DNA of 17,048 bases from JBNKLG01 sp050292235 (GTDB lineage: Bacteria; Pseudomonadota; Gammaproteobacteria; Chromatiales; Chromatiaceae), in contig JBNKLG010000059.1 in NCBI GenBank assembly GCA_050292235.1, positions 1 to 17,048 on the forward strand, given 5' to 3'. Positions 1 to 7,441 of this stretch are shown one piece after another (the first letter of the stretch is position 1; each line of letters begins with the position of its first letter). The notes below the pieces were generated by a model that was not told the DNA's origin, searched no databases, and saw only the letters and a list, made by a program, of their open reading frames with translations. A program made the translations under genes and the position numbers.

Positions 1-203
1 CCATAGAGACGTGCCCGCAGCACGCGACTGTTGTTGACCACCAGCAGATCTGATGGCTGCAACAGATTCAGAATGTCAAAAAACCGTCGGTCCACCAGGC
101 CATTGGCGGTCAGGTGGAGTAACCGGCTCTGGCTTCGTTCGGGTAAAGGATACTGGGCGATCAGGCCCTCAGGCAGATCGTAATCAAAGTCGGTCAATTG
201 CAT
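1..203 (-). CDS. queA: S-adenosylmethionine:tRNA ribosyltransferase-isomerase, 5' part only
   Basis: Only the first 67 codons are in the window; the gene runs off the left edge. QueA transfers the ribosyl part of SAM to 7-aminomethyl-7-deazaguanine in tRNA, giving epoxyqueuosine, a late step of queuosine synthesis in the cytoplasm. The visible N-terminus reads MQLTDFDYDLPEGLIAQYPL, then a PERS..RLL segment, then DLLVVNNSRVLRARLYG. This follows the start of E. coli QueA (TDFSFELPESLIAHYP, and LLVFNNTRV.PARLFG) almost position by position. The ATG at 203-201 fits the family start exactly. There is no Shine-Dalgarno sequence ahead of it, and a good extended -10 lies only 7 nt upstream, so the mRNA may be leaderless. 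The gene is divergent from the diguanylate cyclase at 298. Confidence 0.93.
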   Translation of the reverse strand, partial: MQLTDFDYDLPEGLIAQYPLPERSQSRLLHLTANGLVDRRFFDILNLLQPSDLLVVNNSRVLRARLY

Positions 204-209
204 GGCGCT

Positions 210-218
210 ATTTTAGCA
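210..218 (-). promoter_or_regulatory. candidate extended -10 promoter of queA
   Basis: On the minus strand the sequence is TGCTAAAAT followed by six bases and then the queA ATG. TG-N-TAAAAT is an extended -10 element (hexamer 5/6 to TATAAT). No good -35 is visible, which extended -10 promoters tolerate. The predicted start of transcription is at or next to the A of the ATG (203). Function is inferred from sequence only. Confidence 0.45.
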
Positions 219-240
219 CGCAGGCCAACCAATCTAACGG

Positions 241-257
241 CTGGCATGAATCTGGCT
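241..257 (+). promoter_or_regulatory. weak candidate sigma-54 promoter of the diguanylate cyclase gene
   Basis: The sequence CTGGCATGAATCTGGCT has the obligatory GG-N10-GC spacing (GG at 243-244, GC at 255-256). It differs from the usual YTGGCACGRNNNTTGCW at two positions: T for C in the -24 box, and TGGC for TTGC in the -12 box. Transcription would start near 268, leaving about 30 nt of leader before the ATG at 298. The -12 mismatch makes this doubtful. Confidence 0.28.
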
Positions 258-297
258 TATCCCAAACGTCATTCTTACTCTCAGTGGCCAGCCCATC

Positions 298-1200
298 ATG
301 AGCATTCCATTGCAAGCCGTTCCCGGTACTCGCCATCCCAACATCAAAGCCTTTGTCCCCAAGGCCAAACCGAAGAGGTCAGAACGACTCTCCCAGGAGA
401 TTCTCAACCTGAGCCATCAGCTGCACAGTCAATTGGCCATGGATTGGATCATTGAGTATTTCTATCGGGCCACCTTCGAATCCCTGGATTACAACGGCCT
501 CATTTACCAGCTGCCGGATGATCAGCATGGATTCAGCCATGGCATACTCAGCGGCCACAGCTGTACCTACGCCCTCACCCTCAATCAACAGAACCTGGGG
601 GAGATGGTCTTCTATAATCATCTGGCCTTTGACGAATCTCAGATGATGAAAATCGAGCGTCATCTGCAGGCCTTGATCAACCCTTTACGCAATGCCCTGC
701 TCTACCGGGATGCCCTGCAACAAGCTTTGCGCGACCGGCTCACCGGGGTTCGCAACCGCGCTGCCTTCGATGCCGATCTGGCCAGAGACATCACGCTGGC
801 CCATCGTCATGAGCAGCCCCTTTCCCTGATCGTTTTGGACATCGATCATTTCAAAGGCATCAATGACAACCACGGCCATGCAGAAGGGGATCGCATCCTG
901 AAAGAGGTGGCGCAGACCACCAGCGACAGTGTGCGCACCAGTGACCAGATCTATCGCTATGGTGGTGAGGAGTTCACCATCATCGTCCCTCAAAACACCC
1001 TGGATGGTGCCCGCCGTCTGGCCGAACGTATCCGTGCCAACATCTATCAGGCACAGCACCCGGAGCTGGGTGACAGCATCTCCGTCAGCCTGGGGGTTGC
1101 ACAGCTGCGTCCTGGAGAGGATGGCCATCACCTCTTCCAACGGGCCGACCGGGCTCTGTATGCCGCCAAACGCAATGGCCGCAATCAGGTAATGGCCTGA
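298..1200 (+). CDS. GAF-like/GGDEF diguanylate cyclase
   Basis: A 300-residue cytoplasmic protein that should make cyclic di-GMP from two GTP. The C-terminal GGDEF domain (about 140-300) opens with the linker motif DRLTGVRNR (146-154). It has the metal-binding DIDHFKGIND segment (181-190), an intact active site GGEEF (222-226), and a product-inhibition I-site RTSD (213-216) five residues ahead of it, so the enzyme should be active and feedback-inhibited. Residues about 40-135 look like a GAF-type sensor domain; the ligand is unknown. No signal peptide or membrane segment is seen, so the input is probably intracellular. The ATG at 298 has no clear Shine-Dalgarno sequence, so the exact start is uncertain. 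The gene is divergent from queA, and its last 16 bp overlap the end of the convergent DNA glycosylase gene. Confidence 0.93.
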   Translation: MSIPLQAVPGTRHPNIKAFVPKAKPKRSERLSQEILNLSHQLHSQLAMDWIIEYFYRATFESLDYNGLIYQLPDDQHGFSHGILSGHSCTYALTLNQQNLGEMVFYNHLAFDESQMMKIERHLQALINPLRNALLYRDALQQALRDRLTGVRNRAAFDADLARDITLAHRHEQPLSLIVLDIDHFKGINDNHGHAEGDRILKEVAQTTSDSVRTSDQIYRYGGEEFTIIVPQNTLDGARRLAERIRANIYQAQHPELGDSISVSLGVAQLRPGEDGHHLFQRADRALYAAKRNGRNQVMA

Positions 1201-1850
1201 GGACAGTCTGCCTGTAAACAGCAAACATGGCAGCGGGGCCGTTTGCTACAGGCCTCTTTGGCATGGCAAACGATGAGGGCATGATATTCGTTGTAATAGA
1301 CATGGTCCGCCCCCAAGGCCCTCTCCAGCGCCCGGCGTAAAACCTCGTAGGGTTCATCTCCCTGACAAATCCCCTGCCGGGCAAACAACCGGCGACTGTA
1401 GGTATCGATCACAAAGACGGGCCGCCGAAAGGCATAGAGCAGGATGTCATCCGCCGTTTCCGGCCCAACCCCATGCACCGCCAGCAGGGCCTGACGCAGG
1501 CGTGAGGTCCCCCACTGGCGCAGAGCCCCCTCCCCGCCCTCATCACGCAGAAAACGACAAAGGGCCAGCAGGCGCTGGGTCTTGAGATTGAAATAGCCTG
1601 CGGGTCGGATGCACTGGGCAATCTCTACAGAGTCAGCTTGAAGCAAGGCTCCGAGATCCAGCAGACCGGCCTCAGATAAAGCCGCCATCGCCTTTTCGAC
1701 ATTGCTCCAGGCGGTATTCTGGGTCAGCACCGCCCCCAGCATCACCTCGAAAGGCGAATCTGCCGGCCACCAGTGCTGCGGTCCATAGGCGGCCAGAAGC
1801 CGGTCAAAGAGCTGGCATAGCGGTTCAGCGGCGAGATCGAGGCTGCTCAA
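1185..1850 (-). CDS. HhH-GPD DNA glycosylase with Fe-S cluster (endonuclease III-like, MagIII/COG2231 type)
   Basis: Base-excision-repair glycosylase of about 221 residues. It has a helix-hairpin-helix LLAVHGVGPETADD (about 122-135), the catalytic Asp in FVIDTYSRR (D149), and a C-terminal cysteine cluster C201-x5-C207-x2-C210-x5-C216 like the [4Fe-4S] loop of endonuclease III. The Lys that makes Nth a bifunctional lyase (GVGRKTA in Nth) is Glu here (GVGPETA). This points to a monofunctional glycosylase acting on damaged purines, as in Helicobacter MagIII; that substrate is inference. The FEVMLGAVLTQNTAW segment is typical of this subfamily. No ATG is available in frame near the expected N-terminus. 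A TTG at 1850 preceded by AGGTGG is the best start, and it lies 26 bp inside the end of rluB, so translation is probably coupled. Last gene of the minus-strand operon. Confidence 0.85.
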   Translation of the reverse strand: MSSLDLAAEPLCQLFDRLLAAYGPQHWWPADSPFEVMLGAVLTQNTAWSNVEKAMAALSEAGLLDLGALLQADSVEIAQCIRPAGYFNLKTQRLLALCRFLRDEGGEGALRQWGTSRLRQALLAVHGVGPETADDILLYAFRRPVFVIDTYSRRLFARQGICQGDEPYEVLRRALERALGADHVYYNEYHALIVCHAKEACSKRPRCHVCCLQADCPQAIT

Positions 1851-2607
1851 GGCCCACCTGCCGCAGCAGTTGTTTGATCTCGGCCTTCTCCAGGTCACGC
1901 CACTGACGCTGGCGGGGATAGCGACCCAGGGCAATGGTGCCATAGCGGATGCGGATCAGGCGGTTGACCTGGACACCCACCGCCTCCCACATGCGCCGCA
2001 CCTCGCGATTGCGGCCCTCGGACAGGGTGACGTTATACCAATGGTTGGCCCCCTCGCCCCCCGCCTCACTGATGGCACTGAACCGGGCCGGACCGTCCTC
2101 CAATTCAACCCCTTGGCGCAATTTTGCCACCATCTCCTCGCTGACTTGCCCCAGCACCCGCACCGCATATTCGCGTTCAATCTGGTGGGCGGGATGCATC
2201 AGCCGGTTGGCCAGTTCGCCATCGGTGGTCAGCAGCAGCAATCCGGCACTGTTGATGTCCAGCCGACCCACGGCGATCCAGCGCCCGTTACGCAGTTTCG
2301 GCAGCTGTTTGAAGACCGTAGGGCGGCCTTCGGGGTCGCGCTGGGTCACCAGCTCCCCTTCCGGCTTGTGATAGAGAATCACCCTAGGCAGACTGCTCTG
2401 CTGGGTCATCATGGGTACCTGAAAAATGCGCCGCCCATAGCGTAGACGGTCACCGGGACTGGCCCGCTCTCCGGGCCTGGCAGGCCGATTGTTGAGCATG
2501 ATCTGCCCCTCGGCAATAAGGGCATCCAGCTCGCGACGGCTGCCCCAACCGACATTGGCCAGCAGTTTTTGGATACGTTCCCCGGATGGGGGTGGCGCCT
2601 TTTTCAT
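1825..2607 (-). CDS. rluB: 23S rRNA pseudouridine(2605) synthase RluB
   Basis: RluB isomerises one uridine of 23S rRNA (U2605 in E. coli numbering) to pseudouridine during 50S assembly. The 260-residue protein starts with an S4 RNA-binding domain (ERIQKLLANVGWGSRRELDA, about 10-29) and continues with the RsuA/RluB/E/F catalytic domain. The GRLDINSAGLLLLT motif carries the catalytic Asp117. EGRNREVRRMWEAVG and VNRLIRIRYGTIALG are the other conserved blocks. The length is close to E. coli RluB without its long basic tail. The ATG at 2607 has a GAGGAG Shine-Dalgarno sequence 5 nt upstream and overlaps the scpB stop by 4 bp (ATGA). The scpA-scpB-rluB order is common in proteobacteria. Confidence 0.96.
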   Translation of the reverse strand: MKKAPPPSGERIQKLLANVGWGSRRELDALIAEGQIMLNNRPARPGERASPGDRLRYGRRIFQVPMMTQQSSLPRVILYHKPEGELVTQRDPEGRPTVFKQLPKLRNGRWIAVGRLDINSAGLLLLTTDGELANRLMHPAHQIEREYAVRVLGQVSEEMVAKLRQGVELEDGPARFSAISEAGGEGANHWYNVTLSEGRNREVRRMWEAVGVQVNRLIRIRYGTIALGRYPRQRQWRDLEKAEIKQLLRQVGLEQPRSRR

Positions 2608-3206
2608 TTGGTCTCCTCGGCATCGACCAGTGGAGGTACAGGTATGGCATCACCCAGATCCAGCTCCCGTTCGATGCCGTCAATGTCTCGCAACTCGGCC
2701 AGACTGGGCAGATCCTCCAGCCGCTTCAGTTGAAAATCGTCCAGAAAGTGGCGGGTGGTGGCGTAGAGCGCTGGGCGACCCGGCACATCCCGATGACCGA
2801 CCACCCGGATCCACTCCCGTTCACTCAGGGTCTTGATGAGGTTGCTGGCCACGACCACGCCGCGGATGGCCTCGATCTCGCCACGGGTCACCGGCTGACG
2901 ATAGGCGATGATGGCCAGGGTCTCCAGCAGAGCACGGGAATAGCGGGGTTTCCGCTCCTCCCACAGGACTCCCAAATGGGCGGAAAAGGCCTGGCGTACC
3001 TGGAGACGATAGCCACTGGCGGTCTCCACCAGCTCGACGGCGCGGTCGGCATAATCCTGCTCCAGCTCAGCCAGGGCATCGCGTAACGCCTGCATCGAGG
3101 GCTGCCGGTCCTCTGCAAACAGCGCCAGCAGTTGTGCCCGGTCCAGGGGACGACCGGCGGCCAGCAAGGCGGCCTCCAGCAACAATTTGATGGGCAAATC
3201 AGCCAT
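2604..3206 (-). CDS. scpB: segregation and condensation protein B
   Basis: ScpB is the winged-helix (kite) subunit of the SMC-ScpA-ScpB condensin complex that compacts and separates chromosomes. The protein begins MADLPIKLLLEAALLAAGRP and contains the family blocks SGYRLQVRQAFS, LETLAIIAYRQPVTRGEIEA and RGVVVASNLIKTL, ending with an acidic tail. I chose the ATG at 3206 (200 residues) over an upstream in-frame ATG at 3242 because the ScpB family starts directly with the first helix and because this ATG overlaps the scpA stop by 8 bp. The stop overlaps the rluB start by 4 bp. A gammaproteobacterium with ScpAB instead of MukBEF is expected to have SMC elsewhere in the genome. Confidence 0.95.
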   Translation of the reverse strand: MADLPIKLLLEAALLAAGRPLDRAQLLALFAEDRQPSMQALRDALAELEQDYADRAVELVETASGYRLQVRQAFSAHLGVLWEERKPRYSRALLETLAIIAYRQPVTRGEIEAIRGVVVASNLIKTLSEREWIRVVGHRDVPGRPALYATTRHFLDDFQLKRLEDLPSLAELRDIDGIERELDLGDAIPVPPLVDAEETK

Positions 3207-4014
3207 CGGCCTGGCCTGCGGCCTTAAGGTGGATAGGTGCAAAGGGTTCGGCCTGTACCAGCACTAACAAGGAGGCCTTGAGCAACTCCAGAATGGCCAT
3301 GAAAGAGACCACCACACCGGGCCGCCCTTCGCTCAGGTCGAACAGCTGGGTAAAGCTGACAAAACCCTGTTCACCGACCAGCGCCAGCACCCGCGACATG
3401 CGTTCCCGCAACGACAGGGATTCGCGCTCAATCCGATGATCACTGAAGTGCTCGGCCCGTGCCAGCACGCCGGCAAAAGCGATCAACAGCTCTTGCAGGC
3501 TGACCTCGGGATAGCGGGGTTCCTGGGGACGAAAAGGGGCGGCAACCTCGGCAGCGAACCGGTCGCGACCCAATCGCGGCAGTTCGTCCAGGTCCTCCGC
3601 TGCCTGCTTATAGCGTTCGTACTCCTGCAGACGGCGAATGAGTTCGGCCCGGGGGTCTTCCTCTTCATCAGCAGACTCCACAGGCCGGGGCAAAAGCATA
3701 CGGGATTTGATCTCGGCCAGGGTCGCGGCCATCACCAGATATTCCGCCGCCAGCTCCAGCCGGGTCTCGCGCATCAGTTCCACATAGGCCATGTATTGCT
3801 GGGTGATCTCGACGATGGGCACATCGAGAATATTCAGATTCTGGCGTCGAATCAGATAGAGCAGGAGATCCAGCGGCCCCTCGAAGGCATCCAGAATGAC
3901 CTCCAGGGCATCGGGGGGGATATAGAGATCCTTCGGCAGGGTCAGCCAGGGTTCACCGCTGACGATGGCCAGCGGCAATTCGGCCTGTTGGGGAATGCTG
4001 GGCGTTGCGCCCAT
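3199..4014 (-). CDS. scpA: segregation and condensation protein A (kleisin)
   Basis: ScpA is the kleisin that bridges the SMC head domains. The 271-residue product has the typical N-terminal segment VILDAFEGPLDLLLYLIRRQ followed by LNILDVPIVEITQQYMAYVE, then AAEYLVMAATLAEIKSRMLL, an acidic linker (ESADEEEDPRAELIRRLQEYERYKQA), and a C-terminal winged helix (SLRERMSRVLALV...VVVSFMAILELLK). The ATG at 4014 shares one base with the trpS stop (TGATG), so translation is probably coupled. A TTG one codon upstream is possible but less likely. It lies between trpS and scpB, all on the minus strand. Confidence 0.96.
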   Translation of the reverse strand: MGATPSIPQQAELPLAIVSGEPWLTLPKDLYIPPDALEVILDAFEGPLDLLLYLIRRQNLNILDVPIVEITQQYMAYVELMRETRLELAAEYLVMAATLAEIKSRMLLPRPVESADEEEDPRAELIRRLQEYERYKQAAEDLDELPRLGRDRFAAEVAAPFRPQEPRYPEVSLQELLIAFAGVLARAEHFSDHRIERESLSLRERMSRVLALVGEQGFVSFTQLFDLSEGRPGVVVSFMAILELLKASLLVLVQAEPFAPIHLKAAGQADG

Positions 4015-5219
4015 CAATAGCTCAGCGACATCGCCTGTCGAACCTCGTCCATGGTGTCACGGGCGGCATCGCGTGCCGCCTCGCAACCCTCATTGATGAT
4101 GGCATCGACCAGTTCAGGCTGGGCCTCATACTCCCTCGCCCGTTGCTGAATGGGGCCCAGCTCCTGCAACACGGCCTCGATCACCGGCTGCTTGCATTCG
4201 ATACAGCCAATCCCGGCACTGGTACAACCGGCCATGGCCCAGTCCCGCACCTTCTGATCAGAATAGACCTGATGCAGCTGCCACACCGGGCATCGGGCCG
4301 GATCACCAGGATCGGTGCGCCGTACCCGGTTGGTATCCGTGGGCATGGTCCGCAGCGCCTTCTCAACCGTGGCAGGTTCATCCCGCAGTGAGATGGTGTT
4401 GCCATAGGATTTGGACATTTTCTGCCCGTCCAGTCCCGGCATTTTTGAGGCCGGCGTCAGCAATGGCTGAGGCTCCGGCAGAATGATGCGCCCCACCCCT
4501 TCCACATAGCCATAGAGACGCTCACGGTCGCCCAGGGTGATGTTCTGCTGATCCTCCAGCAGGGCGCGAGCTGCTGCCAGGGCCTCCTGCTCACCGGCCT
4601 CCTGATAGCTCTTGCGGTATTGTTTGTAGAGTTTCGCGGCCTTCTTACCCATCTTTTTCATGGCCTCATGGGCCTTCTCTTCAAAGTCGGGTTCGCGACC
4701 GTAAAGATGATTGAATCGGCGGGCCACCTCCCGGGTCATCTCCACATGGGCCACCTGATCCTCGCCTACCGGCACCTGGTTGGCCCGGTAGATGAGAATA
4801 TCGGCGCTTTGCAACAGGGGATAACCGAGAAAGCCGTAGGTGGCCAGATCTTTCTCCTTCAGCCTCTCCTGCTGATCCTTATAGCTGGGCACCCGTTCCA
4901 GCCAGCCCAGAGGTGTGATCATCGAGAGCAACAGATGAAACTCGGCGTGTTCAGGCACCCGTGACTGGATAAAAATCCGGGCAGAGCCTGGATCTACGCC
5001 AGCAGCCAACCAGTCGACCACCATCTCCTTGGCTGCAGTGGGAATGATACTGGGGTCGTCATAATGCGTGGTCAGGGCATGCCAGTCCGCCACGAAGAAG
5101 AAGCACTCATATTCATGCTGCAACGAAACCCAGTTCTTCAACACCCCGTGATAATGACCCAGATGCAGACGACCCGTGGGCCGCATGCCGGACAAGACTC
5201 GGGAATTTTGTGCGTTCAA
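4014..5219 (-). CDS. trpS: tryptophan-tRNA ligase, long form with a four-cysteine motif
   Basis: Class I aminoacyl-tRNA synthetase that charges tRNA-Trp. The HIGH-type signature is RPTGRLHLGH (19-22 for HLGH) and the KMSKS loop is GQKMSKSYGNTI (KMSKS 267-271). At about 401 residues it is longer than the E. coli enzyme (334), with a Lys-rich insertion at about 170-245. In the C-terminal part, cysteines 310, 332, 339 and 342 are spaced C-x21-C-x6-C-x2-C. This is nearly the C-x22-C-x6-C-x2-C arrangement that holds a [4Fe-4S] cluster in Thermotoga maritima TrpRS. Start choice: the longest in-frame start is GTG at 5228, but it has no Shine-Dalgarno sequence, while TTG at 5219 has AAAGGTGG about 5 nt upstream, so TTG is preferred. 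It follows the M50 gene after about 30 bp and overlaps scpA. Confidence 0.95.
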   Translation of the reverse strand: MNAQNSRVLSGMRPTGRLHLGHYHGVLKNWVSLQHEYECFFFVADWHALTTHYDDPSIIPTAAKEMVVDWLAAGVDPGSARIFIQSRVPEHAEFHLLLSMITPLGWLERVPSYKDQQERLKEKDLATYGFLGYPLLQSADILIYRANQVPVGEDQVAHVEMTREVARRFNHLYGREPDFEEKAHEAMKKMGKKAAKLYKQYRKSYQEAGEQEALAAARALLEDQQNITLGDRERLYGYVEGVGRIILPEPQPLLTPASKMPGLDGQKMSKSYGNTISLRDEPATVEKALRTMPTDTNRVRRTDPGDPARCPVWQLHQVYSDQKVRDWAMAGCTSAGIGCIECKQPVIEAVLQELGPIQQRAREYEAQPELVDAIINEGCEAARDAARDTMDEVRQAMSLSY

Positions 5220-5250
5220 GGGTGCCACCTTTGTTTATTCACTCAACAAA

Positions 5251-5913
5251 CTAAAAAATCAGTTCCAATATCCTACCCACGACTTGCTGACTGAGGGTGA
5301 TAAAGGGGCCAAGCAATTGGCCAAGGATACCGGTTGCCAACAAAACCACCAGAATAATGAGACCATAGGGTTCAATACCATCAACCGTCCGCGCCACTCT
5401 GGGGGGTAATGCAGCCACCAGCACCCGACCACCGTCCAGAGGTGGCAAGGGAAAGAGATTGAGCACCATAAGCACAGCATTAATCATCAGCCCAGAGCTA
5501 CCCATGTAGGCCAAAGGCAAAGCCACCCAATTAAAGCCCATGCCATGCAAAATAACCCCCAGATGTGCCATAACGCCCCAGAAGAACATCATCAAAAGAT
5601 TGGCACCGGGGCCAGCTAGGGCAACCAAGGCAGTATCTCGCCGCAGGTGGCGCAGATTCTGAAAACTTACCGGCACCGGCTTGGCCCATCCAAAGACAAA
5701 ACTGGTAGACAAAAACATCACCAGAGGCAGCACAATGGTGCCGAGCGGGTCGATATGTCGCAGTGGATTCAGGCTGACCCGCCCCAATTGGCGGGCCGTC
5801 TGGTCACCCAACTTGGAAGCCATCCAGCCATGGGCGGCTTCATGTAAGGTGATCGCAAAGATCAGCGGCAGGATCATCACCGCCAACTGCTGTACGCTAC
5901 CCAGATTGTTCAT
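5251..5913 (-). CDS. M50 site-2-protease-like membrane metalloprotease
   Basis: A 220-residue integral membrane protein with the zinc-protease signature HEAAHG (24-29) inside the first hydrophobic helix and the second metal-ligand motif NLFPLPPLDGGRVL (Asp160) in a later helix. It also has the conserved LVALAGPGANLLMMFF segment (about 97-110). This is the short YwhC/FpvI-type site-2-protease group (peptidase M50B) without a PDZ domain; the substrates are unknown. The ATG at 5913 has GAGGAG 5 nt upstream and overlaps the yciO stop by 4 bp. The gene sits between yciO and trpS, an arrangement seen in several gammaproteobacteria, but nothing in the context shows what it cleaves. Confidence 0.92.
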   Translation of the reverse strand: MNNLGSVQQLAVMILPLIFAITLHEAAHGWMASKLGDQTARQLGRVSLNPLRHIDPLGTIVLPLVMFLSTSFVFGWAKPVPVSFQNLRHLRRDTALVALAGPGANLLMMFFWGVMAHLGVILHGMGFNWVALPLAYMGSSGLMINAVLMVLNLFPLPPLDGGRVLVAALPPRVARTVDGIEPYGLIILVVLLATGILGQLLGPFITLSQQVVGRILELIF

Positions 5914-6539
5914 GCGTTCTCCTCAAGAAATTCCGCAGCGCCCTTGCCCTGCCGCAGAATCTCCACCGTATCGTGTTCCAGGTCGATCACCGTGGTCTGA
6001 TCCATGCCGCAATAGCCGCCATCGATGATGAAATCCACCGCATGAGAAAGGGTCTCCTTCATCTCATAGGGGTCAGTCAGCGGAAACTCGTCTCCCGGCA
6101 ACATCAGGGTGGAGCTCATCAATGGCTCACCGAACGCCTGCACAATGGCCTGGGCAATCCGGTTATCCGGCACCCTCAGACCCACGGTTTTGCGCTTGGG
6201 GTTCATCAGCCGTTTCGGCACCTGTTTGGTCGCGGTGCAGATGAAAGTATAAGGCCCGGGGGTGAGATTCTTCAGCAAGCGATAATGCTGATTATTCACT
6301 TTGGCGTATTGGCTGATCTCGGACAGATCCCGGCAAACCAGGGAAAAGTGGTGATTGCTCTCAATCCGGCGAATCCGGCAAATGCGTTCCATCGCAGCCT
6401 TCTCCCCGATACCACAGCCCAGGGCGTAGCTGGAATCGGTGGGATAGATAATGAGACCACCTTTGCGCAGCACTTCCACCACCTGACTGATCAATCGTGG
6501 TTGGGGATGCTCGGGATGAATTTGGGCGAACAGGCTCAC
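5910..6539 (-). CDS. yciO: YciO/Sua5 family protein (threonylcarbamoyl-AMP synthase-like)
   Basis: Sua5/YrdC/YciO-fold protein of 209 residues. It aligns along its whole length with E. coli YciO: IHPEHPQPRLISQVVEVLRK, KGGLIIYPTDSSYALGCGIG, MERICRIRRIESNHHFSL, VGLRVPDNRIAQAIVQAFGEP and TTVIDLEHDTVEILRQGKG. TsaC/Sua5 enzymes make threonylcarbamoyl-AMP for tRNA t6A; YciO resembles them and binds RNA, but its physiological role is less certain. The GTG at 6539 is taken as start because it reproduces the E. coli N-terminus; longer ORF starts reach well into the upstream rnm gene. It lies 4 nt after the rnm stop, so translation is probably coupled. Its stop overlaps the M50 start by 4 bp. Confidence 0.94.
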   Translation of the reverse strand: MSLFAQIHPEHPQPRLISQVVEVLRKGGLIIYPTDSSYALGCGIGEKAAMERICRIRRIESNHHFSLVCRDLSEISQYAKVNNQHYRLLKNLTPGPYTFICTATKQVPKRLMNPKRKTVGLRVPDNRIAQAIVQAFGEPLMSSTLMLPGDEFPLTDPYEMKETLSHAVDFIIDGGYCGMDQTTVIDLEHDTVEILRQGKGAAEFLEENA

Positions 6540-6543
6540 GAGG

Positions 6544-7392
6544 TCAGGCAGCGACGGCCGGCCAATCGGCCCAGATGGGCGTACAGATCCGGGGCAGAGA
6601 CACGATGCGCCCCAGACCCAGACGGGAGTGATCCGGTCCATGATAATCGGAACCGCAGGAGGCCCGGAGCCCCAGATCACGGGCCAGATTGGCCATCACA
6701 TGAATATCATCTTTACTGTGACTGCTGGAAACCACCTCGATCCCGGTGCCGCCACAAGCCTGAAAGGCCTGGATGAAATGCAGCAGTTTTTTTCGGGTTA
6801 CCCGGTAGCGGGCCGGATGGGCGATCACAGCCTGACCACCAGCAGACAGAATCCAACCCACAGCCTCTTCCAGTCCGGCCCATTGACCGGGCACATAGCC
6901 GGGTTTCCTGCGTACCAGAAAGCGCTTGAACACCTGATCCACATCACGGGCCCTACCCTGCTCCACCAAAAACTGGGCGAAATGCATTCGCCCAACCAAC
7001 TCACCCTGCGCATAGCGGCAGGCACCCTCATAGGCATCCAAAACTTTGGCATCCCTGGCCAGACGACGGCCGATCTCCCGGGCCCGATGAATACGAAACT
7101 CACGAATCGCCGCCAGACCGGCCTCCAGCCGAGGATGACCCGGCGAGATACCCAGCCCCACCAGATGCACCGTCAAACCCTCCCAGGTAACGGAGATCTC
7201 CACTCCAGGCACAAAATGGAGTGCGACCTCTGCTGCTGCCAATGCCGCCTCGGCAAGCCCGGCGGTGGTGTCATGGTCGGTCAAAGCCAGCACATCCACA
7301 CCAGCCGCTACCGCCTGAGCCACTAATTTCTTGGGAGACAGAGCGCCATCTGAGGCCGTGGAATGGGTATGCAGATCGTAATGAAGTGCCAT
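6544..7392 (-). CDS. rnm: PHP-domain phosphoesterase, RNase AM (YciV/TrpH family)
   Basis: A 282-residue PHP protein. The metal site is intact: DLHTHSTASDG (H8, H10, D15), LTDHDTT (H40, D41), PGVEIS (E65), IAHPARY, and a C-terminal GSDYHGPDHSRLGLG. E. coli Rnm (formerly YciV/TrpH) is a 5'-3' exonuclease that trims the 5' ends of rRNAs, and the family also acts on 3',5'-nucleoside bisphosphates. Orthology is supported by the adjacent yciO, as in E. coli. The ATG at 7392 fits the family start but has no clear Shine-Dalgarno sequence. It is the first gene of the eight-gene minus-strand run to 1185; only 91 bp, containing a strong hairpin, separates it from the Skp-like lipoprotein gene upstream, so part of its transcription may come from there. 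Confidence 0.93.
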   Translation of the reverse strand: MALHYDLHTHSTASDGALSPKKLVAQAVAAGVDVLALTDHDTTAGLAEAALAAAEVALHFVPGVEISVTWEGLTVHLVGLGISPGHPRLEAGLAAIREFRIHRAREIGRRLARDAKVLDAYEGACRYAQGELVGRMHFAQFLVEQGRARDVDQVFKRFLVRRKPGYVPGQWAGLEEAVGWILSAGGQAVIAHPARYRVTRKKLLHFIQAFQACGGTGIEVVSSSHSKDDIHVMANLARDLGLRASCGSDYHGPDHSRLGLGRIVSLPRICTPIWADWPAVAA

Positions 7393-7441
7393 GGGGGACT
7401 ACCCGGCCTCGTCAGCACAACAAGCTGACCATAATGCCTGA

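Noticed and set aside
5217..5228. GTG at 5228 as the trpS start
   Set aside because: No Shine-Dalgarno sequence lies upstream of it; the AAAGGTGG that overlaps the GTG is correctly spaced for the TTG at 5219. The difference is only three residues.
5973..6776. A 267-codon plus-strand open frame opposite yciO and rnm
   Set aside because: Shadow of two well-recognised genes; no family pattern.
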